Origin: Ornithinibacillus bavariensis
GTDB taxonomy: Bacteria; Bacillota; Bacilli; Bacillales; Amphibacillaceae
Direction of reading: 5' to 3'
NCBI RefSeq assembly: GCF_050433565.1
Contig: NZ_JBNPWZ010000011.1
Location: 1 to 64,000, forward strand
Length of the DNA: 64,000 bases
Shown here: positions 17,769-26,147 of the stretch, one piece after another
Numbering within the stretch: the first letter of the stretch is position 1
Layout of the letters: every line of letters begins with the position of its first letter
Made by a program: the position numbers and the translations under genes
The notes under the pieces: generated by a model
What the model saw: the letters and a program-made list of their open reading frames with translations, nothing else
Database searches by the model: none
What the model was told of the DNA's origin: nothing

Positions 17769-18230
17769 AGTATCGAGAAATAATAAAATGGCTGGAACAA
17801 ATGGGGTAGTACTAATCAATAATCCGAACAATTAACTTGGTGCAAAACCCACTCTGGAAAAATACTATTCTTTCACTTCCAGTATAGGGGCAATATCTGC
17901 TCGAGAGGATCATCGTCGTGTCTGCTTTACCGCTGGACGATTGGTGAGCCTCCTCGTGCTGTATGCTCGTCGTGTTGCAAATTACTTCAGGGAAGTTTTA
18001 CACCTCGCAACTTATTGCTTACTCGGTAGAAGCAAGGCTTTACTTCGCGGTTTTACTGATACCTGTTCTACCGAAAATCAAGGACTACATTGATAGCGAT
18101 TTCACCTTCGTGAGAAAAAGTTTTTATCAAGGAGTCTACCTATTTTTCATCCGCTAACAGAAGATTATTCGCTTCTTTAGTTAATCGTTTTTATGTCTCA
18201 GCTGCTATTTCTTAAACGGAGGGGTAGAAA
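17769..18230 (+). other. Gene-free gap between gyrA and the HD-GYP gene
   Basis: 462 bp with no convincing gene; B. subtilis carries an rRNA operon here, and none is seen. The central part (about 17890-18130) is visibly richer in G+C than neighbours and looks like an old or structured non-coding element; a 64-aa frame in it has no Shine-Dalgarno or recognisable content. No terminator clearly follows gyrA. Confidence 0.5.
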
Positions 18231-19325
18231 ATGCGTGTATCACCATCACAATTAGTACCAGGCTGTATCCTTTTACGTGATGTTATAGGGAAGACAAATC
18301 GACCAATTATCCCACATAAGACAGTGTTAACGGAAGAACATATTTTCATCCTTGATAAATTTCTAGTAGATCAGGTAGAGGTTTCAGAGCGATTGGAAAA
18401 TGATAGCATGTATAAGCCAGAAGAAAGAATAGAAAGTGAACCAGTAGAAGAAAAAGAAATAGAAGCCAATACGCAAGTTTCGAAACTACCGTTCAAGGAC
18501 CATTATTTATATGTGGTGGAAGAGTATAAAAAACTATTTGATTCTTGGAAGCGTAATTTACCGATAAATAATTTTGCTGTTCGAAATTTAATCCTGCCAT
18601 TAATTGATCGAATGGAAGACATTGCATCTGCAGTGTATACACTTCATCACTTTGCAAATAAACAGGATTATTTTTACCATCATAGTGTATCCGTCTCTAT
18701 TTTAAGTGCCTATTTAGGTAAAAAAATGGGCTATTCAAAAGGCGAATGGTACCAAATTGGGTTAGCGGGATTACTAAGTGATGTAGGAATGGCTAAACTG
18801 GGGAACTTTGCTTTTTACAAAGAAGGGCAGCTAACAGATGAGGAAAAACTGGAGATTAGAAATCATCCAACCTTTTCGTATCGAATGGTAGAACATATTG
18901 CATCGATCCCATATTCCGTTAAACTAGCTGTATTACAGCATCATGAACGCATGGATGGAAGCGGATACCCACTAGGTCTTTCCAATGAAAAAATTCACCG
19001 ATATGCTAGAATTATAGCTGTTAGTGATATTTATCATGCGATGACGTGTGAACGTAGCTATCGAAAAAAGCAGTCTCCTTTCAAAGTTATCGAAGAGCTT
19101 CAAAAGGAGCAGTTTAGTAAAATTGATCCTAGGGTTGTACAAGTATTCGTTGATGCCATTGCTAACTTTTCCATTGGCACGAAGGTTTTATTATCGAATA
19201 ACCAGGTGGGGGAAATTGTCTTTATTGAACAAAATAACCCTACAAGGCCAATTGTAAGACTGGAGAATGATGAAATTATTACATTAAGCAATAGTCTTTC
19301 ATTGTTTATCAGTGAAATTTTGTAA
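18231..19325 (+). CDS. HD-GYP-domain protein with degenerate HD site
   Basis: 364 aa. The C-terminal half (about 140-330) is an HD-GYP domain: the early HH pair (YHHSVSVS), HHERMDGSGYP as the GYP element, and the RIIAVSDIYHAMT segment. The HD dyad position reads LLSDVGMAKL instead of LLHDIGK, so the metal-binding His is Ser and the Lys is lost. HD-GYP proteins normally hydrolyse cyclic-di-GMP; this one may be inactive or act as a binding protein. The N-terminal 90 aa (RVSPSQLVPGC) are a short regulatory region with an acidic linker. Shine-Dalgarno GGAGGGG is strong. Confidence 0.85.
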   Translation: MRVSPSQLVPGCILLRDVIGKTNRPIIPHKTVLTEEHIFILDKFLVDQVEVSERLENDSMYKPEERIESEPVEEKEIEANTQVSKLPFKDHYLYVVEEYKKLFDSWKRNLPINNFAVRNLILPLIDRMEDIASAVYTLHHFANKQDYFYHHSVSVSILSAYLGKKMGYSKGEWYQIGLAGLLSDVGMAKLGNFAFYKEGQLTDEEKLEIRNHPTFSYRMVEHIASIPYSVKLAVLQHHERMDGSGYPLGLSNEKIHRYARIIAVSDIYHAMTCERSYRKKQSPFKVIEELQKEQFSKIDPRVVQVFVDAIANFSIGTKVLLSNNQVGEIVFIEQNNPTRPIVRLENDEIITLSNSLSLFISEIL

Positions 19326-19327
19326 TA

Positions 19328-19384
19328 GGGTTTAATTCCTTGTAAGGATGCTGTATAGCAGCAAGGAATTGGACTCTTTTTCTA
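19328..19384. terminator. Terminator between convergent HD-GYP gene and yaaC
   Basis: 9-bp perfect stem AATTCCTTG/CAAGGAATT, extendable with wobble pairs, followed by CTTTTT on the plus strand. It ends the HD-GYP transcript. Confidence 0.65.
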
Positions 19385-19411
19385 TATACCTTCTAACCAT
19401 AACTTTACATA

Positions 19412-20359
19412 TCATCCTTTTAGGAAATGTGAACCAATGATAGAAGGTATTTTCCTTTGCGTAATCGTTAAAAATCCGGTTATAAAAGGAAAATCAATAT
19501 CCGGTTTTGTAGTGAGAAGTTCTCCCCACCATTCTGCTTCATAACGGGATAGCATACTGAGATTATATAAAATTAAATAATGAACCATTACTTCGGATAT
19601 TGGAAAGAAAAGGTTACGGTCTGTTGGTAGGAAGATAGCGTTATCCATACCAATTTGAAATGGTCCTGACCGTCCTGTTAACGGTTCTTTCAGCTCAATA
19701 ATGATATGTTCCGGGGTAAATTTTGTATGAATAATGGTAGGCAGGTATTTAGCTAATTTAGTAATCAGTGCATTCTCTGTTAGATGATAGGCATCACATA
19801 GATTTTTTGGTAACCGTAATATGGCACTCCCTGTTGTCCCTATTTTCGTTAGATTAATGATCTTCTCAAAATGAAAATATTGGGTAAGCTCAGGAATTAG
19901 GCTAAGAAGTGACCTCATTGATACTTTTTCAAAGGGAATTTTTTTAATCTGAAAAAGGTGCTCAGAAAAGTATGGAAATAAGCCATTATGTTGGATTTTA
20001 ACTTCATCCTCCAGAAAGCTATAATTCTTTTTCTTTCGCTTTCTCGCTGATACACCATGTGCTAAAACAGTCGTTGATTCTGGGTAATTCGTTCGTTTCG
20101 TTAGTAACAGAGCTTTTAATAAATGTGTCATTCCATAAAAAAACATGACAGGCTGTAGGACCGGATCTAATTTTTCACCAGCCGCATAATATCTTAATCC
20201 ATGATCGAGGCAATACATAAATACATTACAATTCTCATAGCTTTTTTTTTCTGCATCCATTGGATTGATTTTTTGATAGCATTGATACAAATAATTTTGT
20301 GCTGTCTGCTGTGATTGCAAATAAGTATAGATGGAAGCAATATTATCGTTAACGAACAT
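19412..20359 (-). CDS. yaaC: YaaC-like protein of unknown function
   Basis: 315 aa, the length of B. subtilis YaaC, which also lies next to guaB. Conserved pieces: KSYENCN, the YYGMTHLLKALLLTK helix, VLAHGVSARKRKKKNY and DEVKIQHNGLF. No enzymatic motif is recognised and no signal peptide is seen. The frame opens 16 codons earlier (20407), but the Shine-Dalgarno GAAGGG fits ATG 20359. It is one of the few leftward genes right of the origin, hence head-on to replication. Confidence 0.9.
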   Translation of the reverse strand: MFVNDNIASIYTYLQSQQTAQNYLYQCYQKINPMDAEKKSYENCNVFMYCLDHGLRYYAAGEKLDPVLQPVMFFYGMTHLLKALLLTKRTNYPESTTVLAHGVSARKRKKKNYSFLEDEVKIQHNGLFPYFSEHLFQIKKIPFEKVSMRSLLSLIPELTQYFHFEKIINLTKIGTTGSAILRLPKNLCDAYHLTENALITKLAKYLPTIIHTKFTPEHIIIELKEPLTGRSGPFQIGMDNAIFLPTDRNLFFPISEVMVHYLILYNLSMLSRYEAEWWGELLTTKPDIDFPFITGFLTITQRKIPSIIGSHFLKG

Positions 20360-20546
20360 AAAATAACCCTTCTCTTTTACCGAAAAATTAGAAAATAACA
20401 ACTTCATTTTTTCAATTATCCCTTATTGAAATACTTAATAGGTTGGCGTATTGTAGAAAACAATAGATATGACATATAGCTTTTCCATCTAGAAAAGAAT
20501 TATTCTGTAACTGTTTACCTACGATCACAATAAAGGAGGATATAAA

Positions 20547-22022
20547 ATGAGAACAGATAAGTTTGCAAAAGAAGGGTTAACCTTTGATGATGTATTACTA
20601 TTACCAGCGAAGTCAGAAGTTTTACCTCGTGAAGTAAGTGTTAGCACTATTTTAAGTCCGAATTTAAAGCTGAATGCGCCTATAATAAGTGCTGGAATGG
20701 ATACTGTAACAGAAGCGACAATGGCTATTGCTATGGCGAGACAGGGTGGCCTAGGGATTATTCATAAAAATATGTCCATCGAAGAACAGGCAGAGCAGGT
20801 TGATCGGGTAAAACGCTCAGAAAGTGGCGTAATTACCAATCCATTCTTTTTAACACCAGAGCATCAAGTATTTGCTGCAGAGCATTTAATGGGAAAATAT
20901 CGCATTTCTGGTGTTCCTATTGTGAACAATGAGGATGAGAAAAAGCTAGTAGGAATTATTACGAATCGGGATTTACGCTTTATCCAGGATTATTCGATTT
21001 CTATTGCAGATGTGATGACAAGTGAAGATCTTGTAACAGCACCAGTTGGAACGACACTGGAAGAAGCAGAGAAAATCTTACAAAAGTATAAAATTGAAAA
21101 GCTACCTTTAGTAAATGAAAAAGGTGTTTTAAAAGGCTTAATTACGATAAAAGATATTGAAAAGGTGATTGAATTTCCAAATGCAGCAAAGGATGCACAA
21201 GGACGTCTACTTGTTGGCGCAGCTGTTGGTGTGACAGGAGATTCGATGAAACGAATAGAAGCATTAGTAACTGCTGGTGTAGACGTAATTGTCATTGATA
21301 CAGCACACGGTCATTCACAGGGTGTAATAGAGCAGGTTAAAAGGGTACGAGCTGCATATCCAGAACTAGATATTATAGCTGGGAATGTTGCTACCGCTGA
21401 GGCTACAAAGGCATTAATCGAAGCTGGAGCAACCATTGTTAAGGTCGGAATTGGTCCAGGATCGATTTGTACAACCCGTGTTGTCGCTGGAGTTGGTGTA
21501 CCGCAAATAACAGCCATTTATGATTGTGCAATTGCTGCGAAGGAATATGGTGTACCAGTAATCGCTGATGGTGGTATTAAGTATTCTGGAGATATTACGA
21601 AAGCAATTGCTGCTGGAGCACATGCTGTTATGCTAGGAAGTCTTTTTGCTGGGGTATCGGAAAGCCCAGGCGAAACAGAGATTTTCCAAGGAAGACGTTA
21701 CAAGGTATATCGGGGAATGGGATCTGTAGCAGCAATGAAAGCTGGATCAAAGGATCGCTATTTCCAAGATGCTGAGGATACGAAGAAGCTAGTACCTGAA
21801 GGAATTGAAGGAAGAGTTGCCTATAAGGGGCCATTAGCAGATACGGTTCATCAATTAATTGGAGGCTTACGCTCAGGAATGGGTTATTGCGGAGCACCGA
21901 CAATTGAGGCACTACGTACAGAAGCACAATTTATCCGTATTACAAATGCTGGATTAAGAGAAAGTCATCCACATGACGTACAAATAACGAAAGAAGCACC
22001 GAACTACTCCATAGAAAGCTAA
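20547..22022 (+). CDS. guaB: Inosine-5'-monophosphate dehydrogenase
   Basis: 491 aa. NAD-dependent oxidation of IMP to XMP, the first committed step to GMP. TIM barrel interrupted by two CBS domains (about 95-210). Catalytic Cys308 in GSICTT, and the mobile-flap segment GSKDRYFQ near 400. Shine-Dalgarno AAAGGAGG. The 187-bp upstream gap is shared divergently with yaaC; I saw no riboswitch. Confidence 0.98.
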   Translation: MRTDKFAKEGLTFDDVLLLPAKSEVLPREVSVSTILSPNLKLNAPIISAGMDTVTEATMAIAMARQGGLGIIHKNMSIEEQAEQVDRVKRSESGVITNPFFLTPEHQVFAAEHLMGKYRISGVPIVNNEDEKKLVGIITNRDLRFIQDYSISIADVMTSEDLVTAPVGTTLEEAEKILQKYKIEKLPLVNEKGVLKGLITIKDIEKVIEFPNAAKDAQGRLLVGAAVGVTGDSMKRIEALVTAGVDVIVIDTAHGHSQGVIEQVKRVRAAYPELDIIAGNVATAEATKALIEAGATIVKVGIGPGSICTTRVVAGVGVPQITAIYDCAIAAKEYGVPVIADGGIKYSGDITKAIAAGAHAVMLGSLFAGVSESPGETEIFQGRRYKVYRGMGSVAAMKAGSKDRYFQDAEDTKKLVPEGIEGRVAYKGPLADTVHQLIGGLRSGMGYCGAPTIEALRTEAQFIRITNAGLRESHPHDVQITKEAPNYSIES

Positions 22023-22044
22023 ATTTACCAAATAATTCTATAAG

Positions 22045-22072
22045 GATGGGCAATTTGCCCGTCTATTTTTTT
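22045..22072 (+). terminator. Terminator after guaB
   Basis: Stem GATGGGCA/TGCCCGTC with a 3-nt loop, followed by a T-rich run. Confidence 0.8.
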
Positions 22073-22154
22073 ATACTAATCTATGATAAAATACTAAAGG
22101 TGTTCTAAAAACAGACATAATGAATGTAAATACAGGGGTGGAGGTTTAAAAAAG

Positions 22155-23489
22155 GTGAAACAGATCTATTCAAAATTATTTATGGCGTTACTTGTTGTAC
22201 TAGTCACAACAGCATCGTTAATTAGACAACCAATACTTACACAAGCAGCTGAATTAGAATTAGATGCTGAGTCAGCCATTTTAGTTGATGCAAAAACGGG
22301 GAAGGTCTTATATGCGAAAGACCCTGATATCGCCCTTCCACCAGCAAGTATGACAAAGATGATGTCAGAATACCTTGTGTTGGAAGCAATTGAAAATGGG
22401 GAAATTACTTGGGAAACCACAACCCAAATTAGTGATTATGCGTATAGCATTTCTGCTAATCCAGAGTTTTCCGGAATCGGATTAACGCAGGACAAAAACT
22501 ATAGCGTAAAAGAACTATATGAAGCGATGGCTATTTTCTCTGATAATGGGACAACGATCGCACTTGCTGAATTAGTTTCCGGTTCTGAGGGAGAATTTGT
22601 TAAGCGCATGAATAAGAAGGCTGAAGAAATGGGCCTTCCAGATTATAAATTTGTAAATTCCACGGGACTAGACAATAGCTCCCTTGGTGAAAACCATCCA
22701 GAAGGTACAGATCCGAATGGAACAGATCTTTTATCAGCAAGATCACTTGCGCTTCTAGCCTACAATTTAATTAACGATTTTCCACATGCACTTGATATTT
22801 CAAGTAGAATTGAGGATGATTTTGAAGGTTATAAGGTAGAGAATTTAAACTGGATGCTTCCGCATAAGGCAACCTATCTCAAACAATTTTATTATGAAGG
22901 CATGGATGGATTGAAGACAGGCTATACAGGTTTAGCTGGCTATACATTTACAGGAACTGCTGAACGCAATGGAACACGTTTAATCTCTGTTGTGATGCGT
23001 ACAGATAGTAAAGCAGCTCGTTTTGAACAAACTGCAAAGCTAATGGATTATGGTTTTGGAAAATTTACGTATAAGGAGCTTTTCCCTGCTGGTTATCAGT
23101 TGAAAAAGCAAAAGACACTTCCAGTAGCAAAAGGTAAGGAAAAAACAGTAAATATTTCACTTAAAGAGGGATTCACCCTACCGATTAATAATGGGGATGA
23201 AGAGCTCTATAAAGTTGAATATAAAATAAATAAAGATAAGCTAAATAAAGATGGACAATTAGTAGCACCAGTTAAAAAAGGTGAGAAAATTGGTACTGCT
23301 GAACTCGTGTACACTGGTGATAGTGATTACGGTTATATCTTTAATAGTGATCATTTATCAGTAGATTTAGTTGCAGATGAATCAGTGGAAAAATCAAACT
23401 GGTTTATGCTTACACTGGGTGCAATCGGTGATTTCTTTAGTGGAATCTTCTCAAGCATCGTGGACACAGTAAAAGGTTGGTTCTCCTAA
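22155..23489 (+). CDS. dacA: D-alanyl-D-alanine carboxypeptidase DacA (PBP5)
   Basis: 444 aa. Trims the terminal D-Ala of peptidoglycan stem peptides. Cleavable signal peptide (about 1-31, ending TQAAE). Active-site motifs: S65-MTK, S129-DN and K254-TG. A C-terminal beta-rich PBP5 domain is followed by an amphipathic tail for membrane attachment. The start is a GTG at 22155 with GGAGG about 10 nt upstream. In B. subtilis pdxS-pdxT follow; here serS does. Confidence 0.96.
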   Translation: MKQIYSKLFMALLVVLVTTASLIRQPILTQAAELELDAESAILVDAKTGKVLYAKDPDIALPPASMTKMMSEYLVLEAIENGEITWETTTQISDYAYSISANPEFSGIGLTQDKNYSVKELYEAMAIFSDNGTTIALAELVSGSEGEFVKRMNKKAEEMGLPDYKFVNSTGLDNSSLGENHPEGTDPNGTDLLSARSLALLAYNLINDFPHALDISSRIEDDFEGYKVENLNWMLPHKATYLKQFYYEGMDGLKTGYTGLAGYTFTGTAERNGTRLISVVMRTDSKAARFEQTAKLMDYGFGKFTYKELFPAGYQLKKQKTLPVAKGKEKTVNISLKEGFTLPINNGDEELYKVEYKINKDKLNKDGQLVAPVKKGEKIGTAELVYTGDSDYGYIFNSDHLSVDLVADESVEKSNWFMLTLGAIGDFFSGIFSSIVDTVKGWFS

Positions 23490-23513
23490 TTATTAAGATT
23501 TTCGTATGAAAAC

Positions 23514-23542
23514 TTGCATCTTAGCAAAAAATTAGCTATGAT
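23514..23542 (+). promoter_or_regulatory. Sigma-A promoter of serS
   Basis: -35 TTGCAT (23514-23519), 17-bp spacer, -10 TATGAT (23537-23542), placed just before the T-box leader. Confidence 0.8.
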
Positions 23543-23559
23543 ATATCTTAATTAAAATG

Positions 23560-23798
23560 AAATAAAAGTTATGATAGGAAATAGTAATAGTGTTGCTTAC
23601 CAAAAGAGAGTCGATGGTTGGTGAAAATCGATGTAGGTATACTATGAATCCATCCTTGAACTGGTTTACCGAACCATAGTAAGTAAACCCGGATTCGTAC
23701 CGTTAACACGAATAGAGCCGGAAGAGATTTCTCTTCAACAAGGGTGGCAACGCGGGAATATAAACTCTCGTCCCTATTTTGGGATGAGGGTTTTTTTG
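23560..23798 (+). ncRNA. T-box riboswitch of serS (specifier UCC, serine)
   Basis: Leader with the stem I elements AGAGAG and GATGGTTGGTGAAAATC, and a specifier loop reading GAA-UCC-AUC, so the serine codon UCC is at 23649-23651. The T-box core AAGGGTGGCAACGCGGG spans about 23740-23756. A terminator stem (CTCTCGTCCC/GGGATGAGGG) with T-run follows at 23764-23797. Uncharged tRNA-Ser (GGA anticodon expected) would pair with the specifier and the UGGN bulge and favour antitermination. Confidence 0.95.
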
Positions 23799-23831
23799 TT
23801 ATTTTGTAATAATTTAAAGGAGGAAATGATC

Positions 23832-25106
23832 ATGTTAGACATGAAGTATTTACGTAATAATTTTGCAGAGGTTAAAGCGAAATTAACTCATCGTGGTGAA
23901 GATTTATCAGAGCTTGATCGATTCGGTGAACTCGATGAAAGACGCAGGGAGTTAATTACGAAGACAGAAGCTTTAAAGGCTCAGCGAAACGAGGTAACCA
24001 AACAAATTTCCCAGCTGAAGAAGGAAAAGAAGGATGCTGATGCGGCTATTAAGGAAATGCGTGAGGTTGGTGACAAGATTAAGGAATATGATGATGAGTT
24101 ACGAGATATTGAAGCTACGTTAGAAACAGTCATGCTATCTATTCCTAACATTCCACACGAAAGCGTTCCAGTTGGTGAGGATGAAGAGGATAATATCGAA
24201 GCAAGGAAATGGGGAGAGGTTCCTAGCTTTAGCTTTGATGCTCAGGCACACTGGGATATAGCCACTAATTTAGATATTCTTGATTTTGAAAGAGCTGGAA
24301 AGGTAACAGGCAGCAGATTTGTGTTCTATAAAGGCCTTGGAGCAAGACTAGAACGTGCACTATGGAGCTTTATGATGGATCTTCATTCCGAAGAGCATGG
24401 TTATGTCGAGATGCTACCACCAACGATAGTTAATCGTACTAGTATGACTGGAACAGGACAGCTACCAAAGTTTGAAGAGGATGCATTCAAATTAGAGGAT
24501 TGGGACTACTTTATGGTTCCGACAGCAGAAGTACCAGTAACGAACTACCATCGCGATGAGATTCTAAATGCTGAAGATCTCCCAACTAAATATGTAGCAT
24601 TTAGCGGCAGCTTCCGTTCAGAGGCTGGTTCCGCTGGACGCGACACTCGTGGGTTAATTAGACAGCATCAATTTAATAAAGTAGAGCTTGTACAATTTGT
24701 TAAGCCTGAGGACTCTTACCAAGTGTTGGAAGAGCTAACAGGACATGCAGAGAAGGTATTACAGCTATTAAAATTACCATATCGTGTCATGAGCATGTGC
24801 ACAGGTGATCTAGGCTTCACAGCAGCTAAAAAGTATGATATTGAGGTTTGGATTCCTAGTCAAAACACGTACCGTGAAATTTCCTCTTGCTCTAATTTTG
24901 AAGCCTTCCAAGCAAGACGTGCTGGTATTCGCTTTAGAAGAGAGGCAAATGGTAAGCCTGAATTTGTTCATACCCTAAATGGATCAGGCTTAGCAATTGG
25001 TCGTACAGTGGCAGCAATTCTAGAAAATTACCAACAGGAAGACGGAAGTGTCAAGGTACCAGAAGTATTAATTCCTTATATGGGTGGCAAAGAAGTCATT
25101 CAATAA
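23832..25106 (+). CDS. serS: Seryl-tRNA synthetase
   Basis: 424 aa. Class II synthetase. N-terminal long antiparallel coiled-coil arm (about 25-105, lysine/glutamate-rich), then the catalytic core with motif 2 (FRSEAGSAGRDTRG) and motif 3 (LNGSGLAIGRT). The frame is open from 23784, but AAAGGAGG lies 8 nt before ATG 23832, so that start is used. Controlled by the T-box directly upstream. Confidence 0.98.
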   Translation: MLDMKYLRNNFAEVKAKLTHRGEDLSELDRFGELDERRRELITKTEALKAQRNEVTKQISQLKKEKKDADAAIKEMREVGDKIKEYDDELRDIEATLETVMLSIPNIPHESVPVGEDEEDNIEARKWGEVPSFSFDAQAHWDIATNLDILDFERAGKVTGSRFVFYKGLGARLERALWSFMMDLHSEEHGYVEMLPPTIVNRTSMTGTGQLPKFEEDAFKLEDWDYFMVPTAEVPVTNYHRDEILNAEDLPTKYVAFSGSFRSEAGSAGRDTRGLIRQHQFNKVELVQFVKPEDSYQVLEELTGHAEKVLQLLKLPYRVMSMCTGDLGFTAAKKYDIEVWIPSQNTYREISSCSNFEAFQARRAGIRFRREANGKPEFVHTLNGSGLAIGRTVAAILENYQQEDGSVKVPEVLIPYMGGKEVIQ

Positions 25107-25134
25107 TAGAGAGGGGTTTTCCCCTCTCTATTTT
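25107..25134 (+). terminator. Terminator after serS
   Basis: Stem TAGAGAGGGG/CCCCTCTCTA with a short T loop, then ATTTT. Confidence 0.85.
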
Positions 25135-25191
25135 AAAAATTATCGAAACAATTTTTTATTTTCATTTGGCGAAAAAAGTAGGCAAATCTCA

Positions 25192-25220
25192 TTGACAATG
25201 AAATTTAATTCCTGTATATT
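25192..25220 (+). promoter_or_regulatory. Promoter of the tRNA-Ser gene
   Basis: Perfect -35 TTGACA (25192-25197), 17-bp spacer, -10 TATATT (25215-25220), 16 bp before the tRNA. Confidence 0.85.
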
Positions 25221-25235
25221 ATTATTTGTTGTGAT

Positions 25236-25328
25236 GGAGGTATACCCAAGTCTGGCTGAAGGGATCGGTCTTGAAAACCGACAGGCGGGTCAAACCGCGC
25301 GGGGGTTCGAATCCCTCTACCTCCTCCA
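25236..25328 (+). tRNA. tRNA-Ser (anticodon TGA)
   Basis: 93 nt including encoded CCA. Acceptor GGAGGTA/TACCTCC, long variable arm typical of class II tRNA-Ser, anticodon loop CTTGAAA and T loop TTCGAAT. The discriminator base before CCA is T (25325), where G73 is usual for tRNA-Ser. Located right after serS, as in B. subtilis. Confidence 0.96.
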
Positions 25329-25354
25329 TTAAAAGCGCATAAATATTGGAGATA

Positions 25355-25387
25355 TAAAAAACCGTTACTTTAGTAGCGGTTTTTTTA
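25355..25387 (+). terminator. Terminator after tRNA-Ser
   Basis: Stem AAAAACCGTTAC/GTAGCGGTTTTT followed by more T residues. Confidence 0.85.
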
Positions 25388-25448
25388 TTTGGAATTAGAT
25401 TTATGGAGATTTTTAGGGCTGTATATTGAATTATAGTTATAAATGTTA

Positions 25449-26010
25449 TTTTGGATTGGATTGTAGAATGAAATGATGGATAGAGGTGTTCTAGGCGTCA
25501 TTTTGGATTGGAATGTGGAGTGGAATGAAGCATAGCGGTGTTCTAGGCGTCACTTTGGATAGGATTGCAGAGTGAAATGAATCATAGAGGTGTTCTAAGC
25601 GTCATTTTGGATAGGATTGCAGAGTGAAATGAATCATAGAGGTGTTCTAAGCGTCATTTTGGGCTGGAATGTGGAATGAAATGAAGCATAGCGGTGTTCT
25701 AGGCATCATTTTGGATAGGATTGCAGAGTGAAATGAAGCATAGAGGTGCTGTAAACGTCATTTTGGATTGGAATGTGGAGTGGAATGAATCATAGAGGTG
25801 TTCTAAACGTCATTTTGAACTGGAATGTGGAATGAAATGAATCATAGAGGTGTTCTAGGCGTCATTTTGAACTGGAATGTGGAATGAAATGAAGCATAGC
25901 GGTGTTCTAGGCGTCATTTTGAATTAAATTGCAGAATGAAATGAAGCATAGAGGTGTTCTAAGCATCATTTTGGCTAGGATGCTCAGTTTGAAATGAAGT
26001 ATAGAGCATA
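25449..26010. repeat. 52-bp tandem repeat array, ten full copies plus remnant
   Basis: Ten contiguous units of exactly 52 bp, ending in (a/g)cgTCA at 25500, 25552, 25604, 25656, 25708, 25760, 25812, 25864, 25916 and 25968, then a decayed eleventh. Unit core: TTTTGGATTGGAATG...AATGAAGCATAG and GGTGTTCTAGGCGTCA. Variants alternate at a few positions (gattgcagag/gaatgtggag; agcatagcgg/atcatagagg). The top strand is poor in C. The period is not a multiple of 3 and no long frame crosses it. The array fills a convergent gap between the tRNA-Ser terminator and the dck terminator. Not CRISPR: no variable spacers. Confidence 0.95.
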
Positions 26011-26108
26011 ATGACATTCAATCATAAATAGTGAACTGTGAATCTTTATATAAAAGGCTTTTCGTCAGGTATTAATTTATCAATATTCACCTTTAAATAG
26101 AGCTAAAA

Positions 26109-26147
26109 TAAAAAGATGATATACCGAAATGATATATCATCTTTTTA
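26109..26147. terminator. Bidirectional terminator after dck
   Basis: 14-bp stem AAAAAGATGATATA/TATATCATCTTTTT. It ends the dgk-dck transcript on the minus strand. Confidence 0.85.

Noticed and set aside
17963..18157. 64-aa frame in the gyrA downstream gap
   Set aside because: No Shine-Dalgarno and atypical composition in a region that reads as non-coding.
25449..26010. CRISPR array
   Set aside because: The whole 52-bp unit is conserved; there is no alternation of constant repeat and unique spacer, and no cas gene is nearby. The same holds for 36893-37364.
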